Source: Cladorhizidae sp. MBARI D1340-BT2
Taxonomy: Eukaryota; Porifera; Demospongiae; Poecilosclerida; Cladorhizidae
Assembly: GCA_028752905.1 (NCBI GenBank)
Contig: JAQNBH010000014.1
Span: 21,609,990-21,673,989, forward strand
DNA: 64,000 nucleotides
Direction of reading: 5' to 3'
A model generated the notes under the pieces. That model was not told where the DNA came from. It saw only the letters and a list, made by a program, of their open reading frames with translations, and ran no database searches. The position numbers and the translations under genes are program-made. Within the stretch, counting starts at the first letter, position 1. The number at the start of each line of letters is the position of its first letter. Shown piece by piece: positions 22,441 through 34,901 of this stretch.

Positions 22441-24700
22441 AATAAGACCTGTAAGATGTCATGGAGACAGCTGACATCAGCAAGAACAAGAGCTCTCAAA
22501 CTAGCAAGAACCAGAGCTGAGTGAGATAGTGAGATCATTACAGGGAGACAGCTCACACGAACAAGAAGAAGAGCTGTGAGAGATGTCAGGGAGACAGCTA
22601 ACACCAGTAAGAACAAGAGTTCAGAGATGTCAGGTAGACAGCTGACACCAGTTAGAACAAGAGTTCAGAGATGTCAGGGAGACATCTAACACCAGTAAGA
22701 ACAAGAGTTCAGAGATGTCAGGTAGACAGCTGACACCAGTAAGAACAAGAGTTCAGAGATGTCAGGTAGACAGCTGACACCAGTTAGAACAAGAGTTCAG
22801 AGATGTCAGGGAGACATCTAACACCAGAGCCAAGAGTTCAGAGATGTCAGGGAGACATCTAACACCAGTAAGAACAAGAGTTCAGAGATGTCAGGTGGAC
22901 ATCCAACACCAGTAAGAACAAGAATTCAGAGATGTCAGGGAGACAGCTAACACCAGAGCCAAGAGTTCAGAGATGTCAGGGAGACATCTAACACCAGTAA
23001 GAACAAGAGTTCAGAGATGTCAGGGAGACATCTAACACCAGTAAGAACAAGAATTCAGAGATGTCAGGGAGACAGCTAACACCAGAACCAAGAGTTCAGA
23101 GATGTCAGGGAGACATCTAACACCAGTAAGAACAAGAGTTCAGAGATGTCAGGGAGACATCTAACACCAGAGCCAAGAGTTCAGAGATGTCAGGGAGACA
23201 TCTAACACCAGTAAGAACAAGAGTTCAGAGATGTCAGGGAGACAGCTAACACCAGTAAGAACAAGAGTTCAGAGATGTCAGGGAGACAGCTAACACCAGA
23301 GCCAAGAGTTCAGAGATGTCAGGGAGACATCTAACACCAGTAAGAACAAGAGTTCAGAGATGTCAGGGAGACATCTAACACCAGTAAGAACAAGAATTCA
23401 GAGATGTCAGGGAGACAGCTAACACCAGAACCAAGAGTTCAGAGATGTCAGGGAGACATCTAACACCAGTAAGAACAAGAGTTCAGAGATGTCAGGGAGA
23501 CATCTAACACCAGAGCCAAGAGTTCAGAGATGTCAGGGAGACATCTAACACCAGTAAGAACAAGAGTTCAGAGATGTCAGGGAGACAGCTAACACCAGTA
23601 AGAACAAGAGTTCAGAGATGTCAGGTAAACATCTAACACCAGTAAGAACAAGAGTTCAGAGTTGTCAGGTAGACAAATAACACCAGTAAGAACAAGAGTT
23701 CAGAGATGTCAGGGAGACATCTAACACCAGAGCCAAGAGTTCAGAGATGTCAGGTAGACAGCTAACACCAGTAAGAACAAGAGTTCAGAGATGTCAGGGA
23801 GACATCTAACACCAGTAAGAACAAGAGTTCAGAGATGTCAGGGAGACATCTAACACCAGAGCCAAGAGTTCAGAGATGTCAGGTAGACAGCTAACACCAG
23901 TAAGAACAAGAGTTCAGAGATGTCAGGGAGACAGCTAACACCAGTAAGAACAAGAGTTCAGAGATGTCAGGGAGACATCTAACACCAGAGCCAAGAGTTC
24001 AGAGATGTCAGGGAGACATCTAACACCAGTAAGAACAAGAGTTCAGAGATGTCAGGGAGACAGCTAACACCAGTAAGAACAAGAGTTCAGAGATGTCAGG
24101 GAGACATCTAACACCAGAGCCAAGAGTTCAGAGATGTCAGGTAGACAGCTGACACCAGTAAGAACAAGAGTTCAGAGATGTCAGGGAGACATCTAACACC
24201 AGAGCCAAGACTTCAGAGATGTCAGGGAGACATCTAACACCAGTAAGAACAAGAGTTCAGAGATGTCAGGGAGACAGCTAACACCAGTAAGAACAAGAGT
24301 TCAGAGATGTCAGGGAGACATCTAACACCAGAGCCAAGAGTTCAGAGATGTCAGGTAGACAGCTGACACCAGTAAGAACAAGAGTTCAGAGATGTCAGGG
24401 AGACAGCTAACACCAGTAAGAACAAGAGTTCAGAGATGTCAGGTAGGCAACTAACACCAGTAAGAACAAGAGTTCAGAGATGTCAGGGAGACAGCTAACA
24501 CCAGTAAGAACTATGTAGAGTTCAGAGATGTCAGGGAGACATCTAACACCAGAGCCAAGAGTTCAGAGATGTCAGGTAGACAGCTGACACCAGTAAGAAC
24601 AAGAGTTCAGAGATGTCAGGGAGACATCTAACACCAGTAAGAACAAGTGTTCAGAGATGTCAAGGGGACAGCTATCACCAGTAAGAACAAGAATGTCTGG
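22441..24700. repeat. 44/41-bp minisatellite, about 48 copies
   Basis: Two unit types share GAGTTCAGAGATGTCAGG and GAGACA(T/G)CTAACACCAG. The 44-bp type continues with TAAGAACAA and the 41-bp type with AGCCAA. The left 150 bp are diverged founders. Blocks of several units recur in the same order (44-44-41-44...), a sign of higher-order duplication. Confidence 0.95.
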
Positions 24701-26287
24701 GTAACACCTGACACCAGCAGGAACAGCAGCTGTGAGATAGCTATCCAAGTTCAGTACAAGACACTACCTCATCTTGTTGCTCAAGCTGCACTCTGGCTCT
24801 CCTGCTCTACCCCTGGGGCGTTTGCATTGGCCCACCCTGTCCACGCTTTCCTCAGCTCTATGAACAGTGCTGGAAGCTAGCACATGCACTAGGCTCTGCT
24901 ACCAACTCTAAACCTGTACTCTGACCCCCAATGTTAAATAAAGTACAAGCAGTAACCCACTAAATGCCCTTAACCACAAATAAGAGTGGGTGTACACTTA
25001 CAGTAGCAACAATGCTCTTGGCACTGAACATGGTTATGATGTGTGCATACTGTATACATGAATGCTGTCCACACTGAACTTTACACACACCACATAAACA
25101 CACACACACACACACACACTCATCCTGACTCATGGCATTCACTTTGCCTCATCAGCCATCTAGATAATGAGCTCCAACACTCGAGCTGTCTCCTGGCTAT
25201 GCTATGCCCACCCCATCTCATCCTGTCCCAGAGCATCCAGGGTCGGTCACTTCAATTAGTCTATAATTAGATTACCATGCTTTCTCCTAAAGGCTTCACT
25301 CTGTCTTAGCCTAGGACATCCGACATCCTGGTCTCTCCTGACTTGCCCACTTTGTCTCAGCTAGTGTGGCATTGCTGACGCTGCCTGAGCACTTCCTGCT
25401 CCATCCTCGGAAGCTCACTGTCTACACATCCTTTGCTCGCTTCCCAGGAGGACCAACAGCCACCATGTCGGTGCCGTTCAGGGGATTCCTGCTCCCTACT
25501 TTTTCTATGCAAAATCTCACATTTCCCACGGCAGTCTTGCTGTTTTGTTAAGACGACTGCACCTTCAAGCTTCTGATCTACAAAGTGAGTAGCATGTGGC
25601 CACATACGCTGTGAAACTTCGCATTCTAGTTCGTGGAGTGGCCAGTTATGATGCTTACAGGCACTGCATCGGCAGATGAAGTCAAGGACAAACAGCATTT
25701 GAAATTCCAATACTGTATGATGTCCCGAGATAAAAACAATTGGTGTAGGTGTTGGCATATAATAACCTACTCAATCGACAACTGCCTTGGACCCTGGCAT
25801 GTTTGATCACACCACTGGCCACCATCACTGCTAACCAGCTTCACATCTACACTCCCACACTAACTACACATCAGCCACCTTTGCACTCAACTGGTACAGA
25901 ACGAAGCACTGTGAAAGGTTTCTTCTCTAAGGATATGAAAAGGTTTTTCCATGGAAGCTGACTGTTATAAGCAAGTTCAATATTCCATTCCTAGCCACTT
26001 ATATCCCCATTGGTTCTAGGCTTCACTTGGTACACTAGTGCATGTCTCCTATGACCAGTTATCTTCTACTGCTCGAGAGTCAGCCTTTCTTCCATTGCTG
26101 GGGACTACACAGACCATCCACCTAACTTCCAGCTACCTGGTAGGAAGACATGAAACACAGGCACACCTCAAACATGGCTGAGCTACTTAGTCCCCAGTTT
26201 TCAACTCCCAGCATTAGCACCAAGCACATCACCTTTGTCTTACCTGGTGTGGCAATTCTACACCATATAGCTATCACACACATCATG
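24701..26287. other. Intergenic, no gene assigned; CA repeat at 25085-25120
   Basis: A 133-codon minus frame at 25357-25758 has Cys/His-rich segments but no recognisable motif, and the opposite strand is equally open. I do not call it. Confidence 0.4.
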
Positions 26288-26683
26288 GAACATGTGCACC
26301 TCATGTGACTCACATGAACATGTGCACCTCATGTGACTCACATGAACATGTGCACCTCATGTGACTCACATGAACATGTGCACCTCATGTGACTCACATG
26401 AACATGTGCACCTCATGTGACTCACATGAACATGTGCACCTCATGTGACTCACATGAACATGTGCACCTCATGTGACTCACATGAACATGTGCACCTCAT
26501 GTGACTCACATGAACATGTGCACCTCATGTGACTCACATGAACATGTGCACCTCATGTGACTCACATGAACATGTGCACCTCATGTGACTCACATGAACA
26601 TGTGCACCTCATGTGACTCACATGAACATGTGCACCTCATGTGACTCACATGAACATGTACACCTCATGTGACTCACATGTAT
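26288..26683. repeat. 28-bp minisatellite, 14 copies, each with an AP-1-type palindrome
   Basis: The unit is CATGTGACTCACATG followed by AACATGTGCACCT. The first part is a perfect 15-bp palindrome with C at its centre and contains TGACTCA, the consensus AP-1 (TRE) site. Fourteen copies are almost identical; one G-to-A change occurs near the right end. Confidence 0.95.
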
Positions 26684-27704
26684 AGGCACATGTCACCCCA
26701 TTTATTTGAGCCAGGGTTGCCAATTCACTATCACCCTGAAGGCCAAATAAAGCGTTAAACAATCAGTCAAGTATGTAGCAACTCGTGAGAGGTTTCTATG
26801 TCATTAGCTGATGGCCATCATTTTAGACCTTCAGGCAGTTTGACTATCCATCACAATCCTAGCAAGGACAAAGGATCAATCAGTACCTATCCCACAAATA
26901 TCACCCCACTTGTTAATCATCTGCACACATTCATCTTGCTGCCAGGCCTTCAAAGCATCACTACACCAGCAGCAAACACCGTGTATCTGTCTGTACCTAC
27001 GCAGCAAACACCAACCACTGCTCATTGATCATGGGCACACATTCATCATATTGAGGCTGAAACAGTGTGTGGCATCCTCACACAGATGCAATGAAGATAC
27101 ACTCCATGCATCATGTGCAACACAAACAACCGGCACTCTTCACTGCCATGTTTGTAGGCACATCCATCTTCTAGTTGTCTCCTCTAGGACCATATACATA
27201 CACACATACATACATGTAGGTCTTGCAGGTATTAAATACAGGCTCAACAACAATGTGTGCTCACTGGCAAGCCTATGGTGACCCAGCTTCACTGCCACTG
27301 TCATTCATGCTACCGCACCTCTGCAACTACACAACGCCTAATGTGTACCTAACAGCACATAGTTGAGCACACACAAACGTACAAAAGACAAATACACACA
27401 TGTGCACACACACACACGCACACACACACCATAGTGAATACACACACACACACTGTTAATGTTTTATTTACTTCCTTGCAGCTCCAGAACAATAGGAAGA
27501 TTAAAAACATATATAATGCAAGCGTTTACCGACTAATTCACTACAAGCACGCACGCACACACACACACACTACTGATATAGCAACATAACACATAAAGGG
27601 CCTCAGAGGAAGGAATGCCTTCCAAATTCGCAAAGTCTGATATGTACTGACACATGAATCTCTCAAACACTGCCACTTATATAGCATGTGGGCCCATCAA
27701 CTAA
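26684..27704. other. Intergenic with CA microsatellites
   Basis: No convincing gene. CA-rich runs lie at about 27395-27455 and 27545-27570. His/Thr-rich frames at 26.8-27.3 kb have no motif. Confidence 0.45.
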
Positions 27705-28690
27705 AAAATGGTAGCCCTCACAAAGGAAGTGGCCCTCACAAAGGAGGTGGCCAAACTCAGACATGGTAGCCTTCACTAAGGAGGTGGGCAAACTCAGACA
27801 TGGTAGCCCTCACAAAGTAGGTGGGCAAACTCAGACATGGCAGCCCTCACTAAGGAGGTGGGCAAACTCAAACATGGCAGCTCTCACTAAGGAGGTGGGC
27901 AAACTCAGACATGGCAGCCCTCACAAAGAAGGTGGGCAAACTCAGACATGGCAGCCCTCACAAAGGAGGTGGGCAAACTCAGACATGGCAGCCCTCACTA
28001 AGGAGGTGGGCAAACTCAGACATGGTAGCTCTCACAAAGGAGGTGGGCAAACTCAGACATGGCAGCCCTCACAGAGGAGGTGGGCAAACTCAGACATGGT
28101 AGCCTTCACTAAAGAGGTGGCCAAACTCAAGACATGGCAGCCCTCACAAAGGAGGTGGGCAAACTCAGACATGGCAGCCCTCACTAAGGAGGTGGGCAAA
28201 CTCAGACATGGCAGCCCTCACAAAGTAGGTGGCCAAACTCAGACATGGTAGCCTTCACTAAAGAGGTGGGCAAACTCAGACATGGCAGCCCTCACAAAGG
28301 AGGTGGTCAAACTCAGACATGGCAGCCCTCACTAAGGAGGTGGGCAAACTCAGACATGGCAGCCCTCACAAAGTAGGTGGCCAAACTCAGACATGGTAGC
28401 CTTCACTAAAGAGGTGGGCAAACTCAGACATGGCAGCCCTCACAAAGTAGGTGGCCAAACTCAGACATGGTAGCCCTCACTAAGGAGGTGGGAAAACTCA
28501 GACATGGCAGCTCTCACAAAGGAGGTGGGCAAACTCAAACATGGTAGTCCTCACAAAGGAGGTGGTCAAACTCAGACATGGCAGCCCTCACAAAGGAGGT
28601 GGTCAAACTGAAACATGGTAGTCCTCACAAAGGAAGTCGTCAAACTCGAAACATGTTTGCCCTCACAAAGGAAGTGGTCTCAATCAAAAT
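27705..28690. repeat. 37-bp minisatellite, about 26 copies
   Basis: The unit is ACATGG(C/T)AGCCCTCAC followed by (A/T)AAGGAGGTGGGCAAACTCAG. Common variants are AAAGTAGGTGG and a one-base insertion (CTCAAGAC). The plus strand has no stop in the unit, and 37 leaves remainder 1 on division by 3, so a plus frame cycles through three peptides with a 37-residue period. It is not a gene by any other evidence. Confidence 0.95.
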
Positions 28691-30420
28691 CATGGAGGCA
28701 CCACCTGCTACCCAATGAAGCATGGATAAATTACTACCACAGTATCGACACACACACACTGCCCTCACACTTGCAAGTCAGTCCTTACCCCGCCCTCCAA
28801 TGTGCAGAGCACAGCAAAAGCAATCAAATTGTCTGTTGGAGTATATGCTAGTCCGATCAAAGGAATCGTGACCCACACCACATGACTCACCACTAAATAC
28901 CTGGTGAACCTTATGGAAGTTAACAGCTGTCATGCTACCCAGGAAAGTCACTTAGCCACCATCTCTAGAAGGTCTCTCTAATTATAGGCTATGGTAGTCC
29001 TATCTACACGTTTATAAGGTCACCACTCTTGCTGGTTCAGCAGTAACCTGTCCAACAACCTCTCTTCCGAACTGGAACAGTCACCGTGCCATATAAAGTC
29101 ACAAAGCAGGGAGGGGTACATAGTCCAGTGGACACGTTTTTGAGCATTAGTTTAATTTCCCAAGACAGGGACTGAGTTATTTGATGTTTGGTCAGGCTTT
29201 GAGAGTTTCACCACATTCACTATGCAGTGAGGCAGTACAAAGTCAACCAAGTCAGATCTCATCATCCATTACTGGGAAGCAAGTGGAGCTGCCAGAGGTT
29301 TAGATTCTTTAGAAGAAGTCTAGACAATGCTGGAGTGCCACTAATAAGTCATGCAGGAACCCAATTCCAAATAAGGCCCTCTATTGTATGCTACATGGCC
29401 AACTATAAATACAAAATTCCTAATAAGGCATTCCTAACAAGGACTATTCCGAGAAGCCTACGTTGCGGGAGAACAAGAGGCGGCTCAGTTTGCCAGGACG
29501 AGAAGTTGGCTTGGTTACCGCTACAATCAGAGTTAATTAGAGTTAATTAAGAGTTAATTAATTCACAAAGCTCCTATGCATCCACATCATCACTGTGCAA
29601 ATGCAAGGACTGTGGTGTGTCACCCATTCATTACCCTTTTGTTTATGGGTAACCATAGCAATGGGAGCAGTGATACCTGAAGACCTAGAGTCTGTCCTTG
29701 CTCCCGCATCTGAACCATCTCAAACTTTTCCACATCTCAATACCGCTCTTTATTTGGAGTGGAAAAAGGAGGAGGAGCTTCGAGCAAGTTGTGGTTGCCA
29801 TCCGTGTCACACTCCAGGGAGCAGTGGAGAACCCAAGGGCAGCCCATCTGGGCTTTGGTTTTGTCAGACCACAAACTACAGAGATTACCATAGACCTAAA
29901 CCTGCAGCCACTTAGTAAATAATCTAATTAGCCCTGGTTGGGTGGGAGACACACCCAGAAACATGCACCTCCAAATGGAAGATCTTAATTAAATGCATAA
30001 GGAGGATAATCGTCAGGCCATGTCAGTGCCATCCATGTTAATTAGTACAACCTACCCTTGTGGGTGTGGCCTACCTCAATATGAATTCAAAAGGGTAACT
30101 TTTAACTCAACAACCACTCGTGTATGTCACAATACGTATACACGTGCATGACTATAAGATGAAATAATGTACATGTAATTGGTGATAACTAGGGACGACA
30201 GAACAGCAATGTTAGAAAGGCATGCATTGAATTCTGGTTCATGCTAATATGGCAGATCAGGAAGATAAGCTTGCAGTAGTGCGGAGTGCAGTTTTTCCGA
30301 GGCGGAGAACATCTCTCAGCTAGGACTACACAGCGCACAATTATGATTGCAATTATGAATGAATTTTGGAGAACAAAAAAGTAAAAAGTCTCGCCACTTG
30401 GTCCAGCCCGGCTAGGACCT
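28691..30420. other. Intergenic, no gene assigned
   Basis: Frames at 29.2-29.9 kb on both strands are about 100 codons or shorter and carry no motif. No clear acceptor/donor pairs with matching phase were found. Confidence 0.4.
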
Positions 30421-31207
30421 TTGTACCAGCACAAAAACAAGTTGGCATTTTGGACACTATGGTTAAGCAAATTAAAGAAACCATTATATAATTCAAGCTG
30501 TAGGAAGCTTAAAGGTAGGGAGTGTGCTTGGTTGTGGGGGCTCCTAGGAAACGGAAGTTCCACTGGACTGAACATTGCCAGGCAGATGTCTAGAAGTATG
30601 CCCACACTCGATTGCTTGGATGAGTAAGTAACATACGCCTCCAAGGACACTGGCTGCTGCCCTGCATGCTACTGCTGCAAGGATGGTGGCATATTTAGAA
30701 GAGAGGGCAAATGTATCTAGTAGTGCCTGCATTCACAATTCTGGGATATCAGTGATGCTAAGGTTTAAGGTAGTGCCCACACAAACCCTATGCATGTATC
30801 CCTAGCTTTGTGTACAGTACATGCCTAGCCCTAGTTCTATATCGCTAGTCCTATATCCCTAGTCCTATATCCCTAGTCCTATATCCCTAGTTCTATATCC
30901 CTAGTTCTATATCCCTAGCTCTGTGCATATGTGAACAAGAACAGAGAACACGGAGCAGTCATACTTGATCCCAGACTACTCCCATGGCAATTCCAGACAT
31001 ACATTCTGAACTTGTAACAATGATCACTTTATTCAATGCTGGACACGTTTACCATATAGAGCTCCTACAAGCTTCCAAGCAGCAACAAGCGTTGGCATTT
31101 GTTGTGCCTACATTTATAAACACTTTTGTGGTAAGGCTAAACAGACACGCATGCACACACTTGACCACTCCTCCCTCCCTACCTTGCTGTAGGCAAGTTG
31201 CCCATAA
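30421..31207 (+). CDS. Probable exons of an unknown gene
   Basis: Three exons join in phase. The first is open to 30623 and ends GATGA before GTAAGT, reading LNIARQMSRSMPTLDCLDE. The second, 30682-30769, reads MVAYLEERANVSSSACIHNS and ends AAG before GTAGTG. The third, 30975-31130, begins after CCCAG and reads IPDIHSELVTMITLFNAGHV and KQQQALAFVVPTFINTF before GTAAGG. A fourth acceptor after a pyrimidine tract at 31192 would add ASCP and a stop. Introns would be 58, 205 and 62 bp. I do not recognise the protein. The start is not established, and a 33-bp GTAGGG...CTAG segment at 30515-30547 could be a tiny intron or in-frame coding sequence. Confidence 0.4.
30828..30922. repeat. 14-bp minisatellite in a short intron
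   Basis: About six copies of CTATATCCCTAGT(C/T) fill the middle of the candidate 205-bp intron at 30770-30974. Confidence 0.85.
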
Positions 31208-31781
31208 CATATCTAGGAATGTATAAAAAATCCTAAAACTAGTTTCATCATGTTTGCTATATTGTATTGCTCTATCTATATCCCAGCCCTAGCCCTAGCT
31301 CTATCCATGTACTAGCAGTAGTCCTTTCTAGCCCATGATTTGCTATATAGTATTGCTCTATCCATGTCCTAGCCCTAGCCCTAGCTCTATCCATCACCTA
31401 GCCCTATCTACTGCCAGGTCCTTCACCCAAAGCGTACTTACCTGGATATGATGACATACAGTAATACCAGGACTGATGTTTGCCATGGTCAGGGGGACCA
31501 ACCTTGCTTACTGCGAGAAGCACATGGCAATAAAGCTATCAATTGGCTGCTAATCCTCTGCCCACCTCTTCCACTGCAAAGGAAATGCCATCACATACCT
31601 TATTCTGTTGTAGGCTTTGTTCTGCATGCTTGGTTACAAAGTCATGAAGTTGCTCTTCCCAATTTAGAGCCCCTTGGGGCACAAATCCTGGTGATACTGC
31701 AGATCACCATGTTTAGAGACATGTCAGTGCTGGATCAGGGCCGCAGCTAGGGTTAGGTCTGAGGCAATGGCTAGGGTTAGG
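31208..31781. other. Sequence with CCCTAG-rich words and a possible terminal exon
   Basis: Degenerate AGCCCTAGCCCTAGCTCTATCC words fill 31270-31410. Downstream of TTCTGTTGTAG (31618) the plus strand reads FVLHAWLQSHEVALPNLEP and stays open to a TAG at 31750, which could be a last exon. Support is weak. Confidence 0.3.
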
Positions 31782-32065
31782 GACCAATAGCTGGGCTACG
31801 GCTACTATGTCATCAGCGGGAGCAGCAAGCCAACTGGTATCGCATGAGATCTAAATCTAATGGGGAAATATTTGAGACTTTCCTATGCCAAGGGAAGCAA
31901 GCCACCAAGTGTAGGTGGGTTTCCTTATTTATATATTTTAACTTGGGTAGAACCAGAGTGGTCCAGTGTTGCCATGGAGAATTCCAGGACATCCACACAT
32001 GTCCAAAGCTCAGAGTTGTTGCCCACCTAATCCTGGCCCGAGCTAGTGTACATGCTTGCAGGTGA
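31782..32065 (+). CDS. Coding-like Cys-rich segment, unknown
   Basis: An open plus frame reads HQREQQANWYRMRSKSNGEI, TFLCQGKQATKC, CCHGEFQDIHTCPKLRVVAH and ILARASVHACR before TGA or a GTGATC donor. A 36-bp GTGGGT...GGTAG segment at 31915-31950 could be a very short intron or stay in frame. No family recognised. Confidence 0.28.
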
Positions 32066-32469
32066 TCAAGCACTTTCAAATCTGGACATCTGAAGCTGTG
32101 CACGGGATTGCCATCATTGGTCGTGTGGCTAAATGGGCCATTGGACTCTCCAACTTTATTAGAATAATTACTACAACTGCAGGAGCAGCGAGTTCCCTCG
32201 AGTACACACTACATGCAGATAGGCATGAGTAGTGCAAGTGACATCATGAAAATTCCAATCATCCCCCGAGGAACATAGCATCAGCCACAACCACAGACTG
32301 TTATGGAGACGTTGCAACCATGATGTCCTCTCCATTAGAACGAAGAGTTCACAGAATTTCACACAAACTTTCGATAGCACAAGAAGAAATCAATGTCTGG
32401 TACTGTCATGAGTACTGAATATCACTACTCTGTGCTCGCATTCAATATTGGAATGGCCAATGATGGTCC
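32066..32469. other. Intergenic, nothing seen
   Basis: Unique sequence without a supported feature. Confidence 0.5.
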
Positions 32470-32955
32470 ACAATATTCCATGTAGTGGCCATTGTGAGGT
32501 GAGCATACCTCACTGTGGCCATTGTGAGGTGAGCATACCTCACTGTGGCCATTGTGAGATGAGCATACCTCAGTATGGCCATTGTGAGGTGAGCATACCT
32601 CACTGTGGCCATTGTGCGGCAAGCATACCTCATTATGGCCATTGTGAGGTGAGCATCATCAGAGTGGCCATTGTGAGGTAAGTGTGGCCATTGTGAGGTG
32701 AGCATACCTCAGTATGGCCATTGTGAGGTGAGCATCATCAGAGTGGCCATTGTGAGGTAAGTGTGGCCATTGTGAGGTGAGCATACCTCAGTATGGCCAT
32801 TGTGAGGTGAGCATCATCAGAGTGGCCATTGTGAGGTGAGCATCATCAGAGTGGCCATTGTGAGGTGAGTGTGGCCATTGTGAGGTGAGCATATTCAGTG
32901 TGGCCATTGTGAGGTGAGCATACCTTGCAGTGTAGCCATTGTGAGGTGAGCTTGC
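32470..32955. repeat. 30-bp minisatellite with inverted arms
   Basis: The main unit, GGCCATTGTGAGGTGAGCATACCTCA(C/G)T(G/A)T, contains TGAGGT and ACCTCA as perfect arms around GAGCAT. Shorter variants (29 and 20 bp, with GAGGTAAGTGTGG) alternate toward the right end. The short variants create a consensus splice-donor word on the plus strand. Confidence 0.92.
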
Positions 32956-33559
32956 CAGAATTCACCTCATCCACTACGTACCTGTCTCCCAGGAGACATT
33001 ACAATTTATATGCTTTGCTTCTAGTAATGTAGTGCAGGATACATTAAACGTCGCATGTGTATGGTGGTCATGAACAAACTTCATAAAATAGTTATTGTTG
33101 TCATGGCAACTGTATATACGCTTGTGGAAGTACAAATACAATACCAAGAACTTGCTATATAATTATTATAGCTAGAGGTCTTAAATCATAATTACATACA
33201 CACAGTTTAGGCATACACACAGTTTAGGTACATGTATATGTATATATTGCCAACTAAAAAAAGTTTGAGACCAAATTTTGATTACCATTTTTTAATTAAA
33301 GTTTTGACACAACTAGGTTTTCCGAGCATCAGCTCCGTAAGGGCTATTATTCAAGGTAGGAGGACATTGGACATGCGAGATTTCAATTAGACATTGTTCA
33401 TATAAAATTAGCAAAGCAGTTGGACAGATTTTTATTTTAATGCTGATTTCCATTATTTTTTTGATTCTGGGATACACCAATGGCTCTTAAACGTTTTTAA
33501 AGCCACTCCCATTTCTTTTCCTCCTGCCACACCCTCTGTGTCTGCCCCGCAGTACACTG
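32956..33559. other. Intergenic, nothing seen
   Basis: AT-rich unique sequence with two copies of CACACAGTTTAGG near 33190-33230. Confidence 0.5.
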
Positions 33560-34901
33560 TATTCACAAACCCTTTCAAGTGTTTCTGGAGGAGTTCAACA
33601 CATACAGAATGCATTGCAGGATAGACCATTCTTCCACATTTGACTTTTGTGTTTGGGAGTCGTGCATGGCTTCAAGTACCTTGATCTAGTCCGCCTTGAG
33701 CAAGCAGATGTGTCAACATGACCATCTTGAAGAACTCACTGCAATCCTTCCCGTTTTCCACTCGCAGTTGTCATTCTCTGAGGATGACCATTCCAAAATG
33801 CATTCCATTGTTTCCCAGTCCTCCACATTCACTTCAATGCATCTTCAGTGGAAGCACGATGCCTGGAACTCAGGTCAAAAATGGAGACAGTGTTGTGGAC
33901 TGCAGGCAAGTACGGAGCCTCTGCTGTTTTGATGGTCACTTCAACCTGCATAATGAACAGCTCATCGTTCCACTAACCACGATTCTGTGCTCCAAAGTTG
34001 GAAACAACTCTTGCCGCAGTCAGGAGATCAGAGTGAACTTCTTGAACTTCACCGTGCTCTTGATGGGTTAGACGAAGCAATCCATTGTGCTCAAGGTTGA
34101 AACCACTGATCATTAAATAACACCCTTTTGGACAAATAGCCCTCCCCAACCCATTGCCATGACTGGCCTTCAGTGGCATCTAATACTGATTCATCGTGGT
34201 AAAGAAGGATCGAACGGTTCTGTGCTTGAGGTTTGCCAATAATCTCCTCAGCTTCTCCACAATCACATAGAGGAGGCAGGTGAGTGAATTCCACAATTTC
34301 AATTTTTCACAGGTAGAGACAACGATATTCCATCACATAATCACGGTCATGACCACCACAATATGTGCCTTTCTTTTGAGGTGTGAGTGAGAAACCAAGG
34401 TCATGCAGATGCGTTCTGGCTGAACATGGAGTGATGAAATGATGGAATCCAGGGCATATGTGAATATTTGGCGAGAGCTCTGAGTTAACCCTCCTGTCAA
34501 ACCAACATTTTCACGTAAGCACATCTAAGCCTTCTTCCTGCAGTCTTCATCGGCCTTCACATATGGATGACTATGCTTTTCTTTTTCAGAATGAGTTGAT
34601 TCTCCCTTGCATTGGTAGAAATCTCTTCTCCACTCCTTGATAGCTTTCTCATGGAAACCTGCAACTACTCCAGCAGCAGCAGGAACACAGTGAGAGCAAT
34701 CCACTGCCTAAGTGTGTCTATCGTACTAATAGCAAACACTTTCAAACTTTCCTGATCAACTCTTCATCCCATGCACGCCTCTTCAGCATCTTCATCTGTA
34801 CACAGAGAGTCATTGTCATACTCATCCTCCTCAGATGATCGTGACAATCTAGGCAGAGCAATTGATGCATCTAATTCAGTGGCAGTACAGGATGCATCCA
34901 T
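33560..34901 (-). pseudogene. Decayed DDE-endonuclease-like transposase gene
   Basis: Reading the minus strand from the ATG at 34901, successive frames give an acidic N-terminus (SSEEDEYDNDSLCTDEDAEE), KAIKEWRRDFYQCKGEST, then HDESVLDATEGQSWQW, then (other frame) SGFNLEHNGLLRLTHQE, then VEVTIKTAEAPY and VLQDGHVDTSACS. The order HDES...W, PKG...EHNG-L-L, FD-S--H, G-p-GL--VL---GVDTS is that of a DDE-type endonuclease family I know from many invertebrate and fungal genomes, where it behaves as a transposable element. At least three frameshifts and several stops separate the blocks, so it is not functional. The FDLSSRH block matches the FDxSSxH motif imperfectly. No terminal repeats were identified. 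Confidence 0.55.

Noticed and set aside
22441..24700. CRISPR array
   Set aside because: Repeats are directly adjacent without unique spacers and the context is eukaryotic.
27763..28251. 162-codon plus frame with repeated TKEVGKLRHGS peptides
   Set aside because: Pure translation of the 37-bp minisatellite, with no non-repetitive coding flank.
34660..34690. CTGCTGCTGCTGG on minus as the LLLLG end of G-alpha exon 1
   Set aside because: It falls inside the DDE-like pseudogene and lacks a donor.
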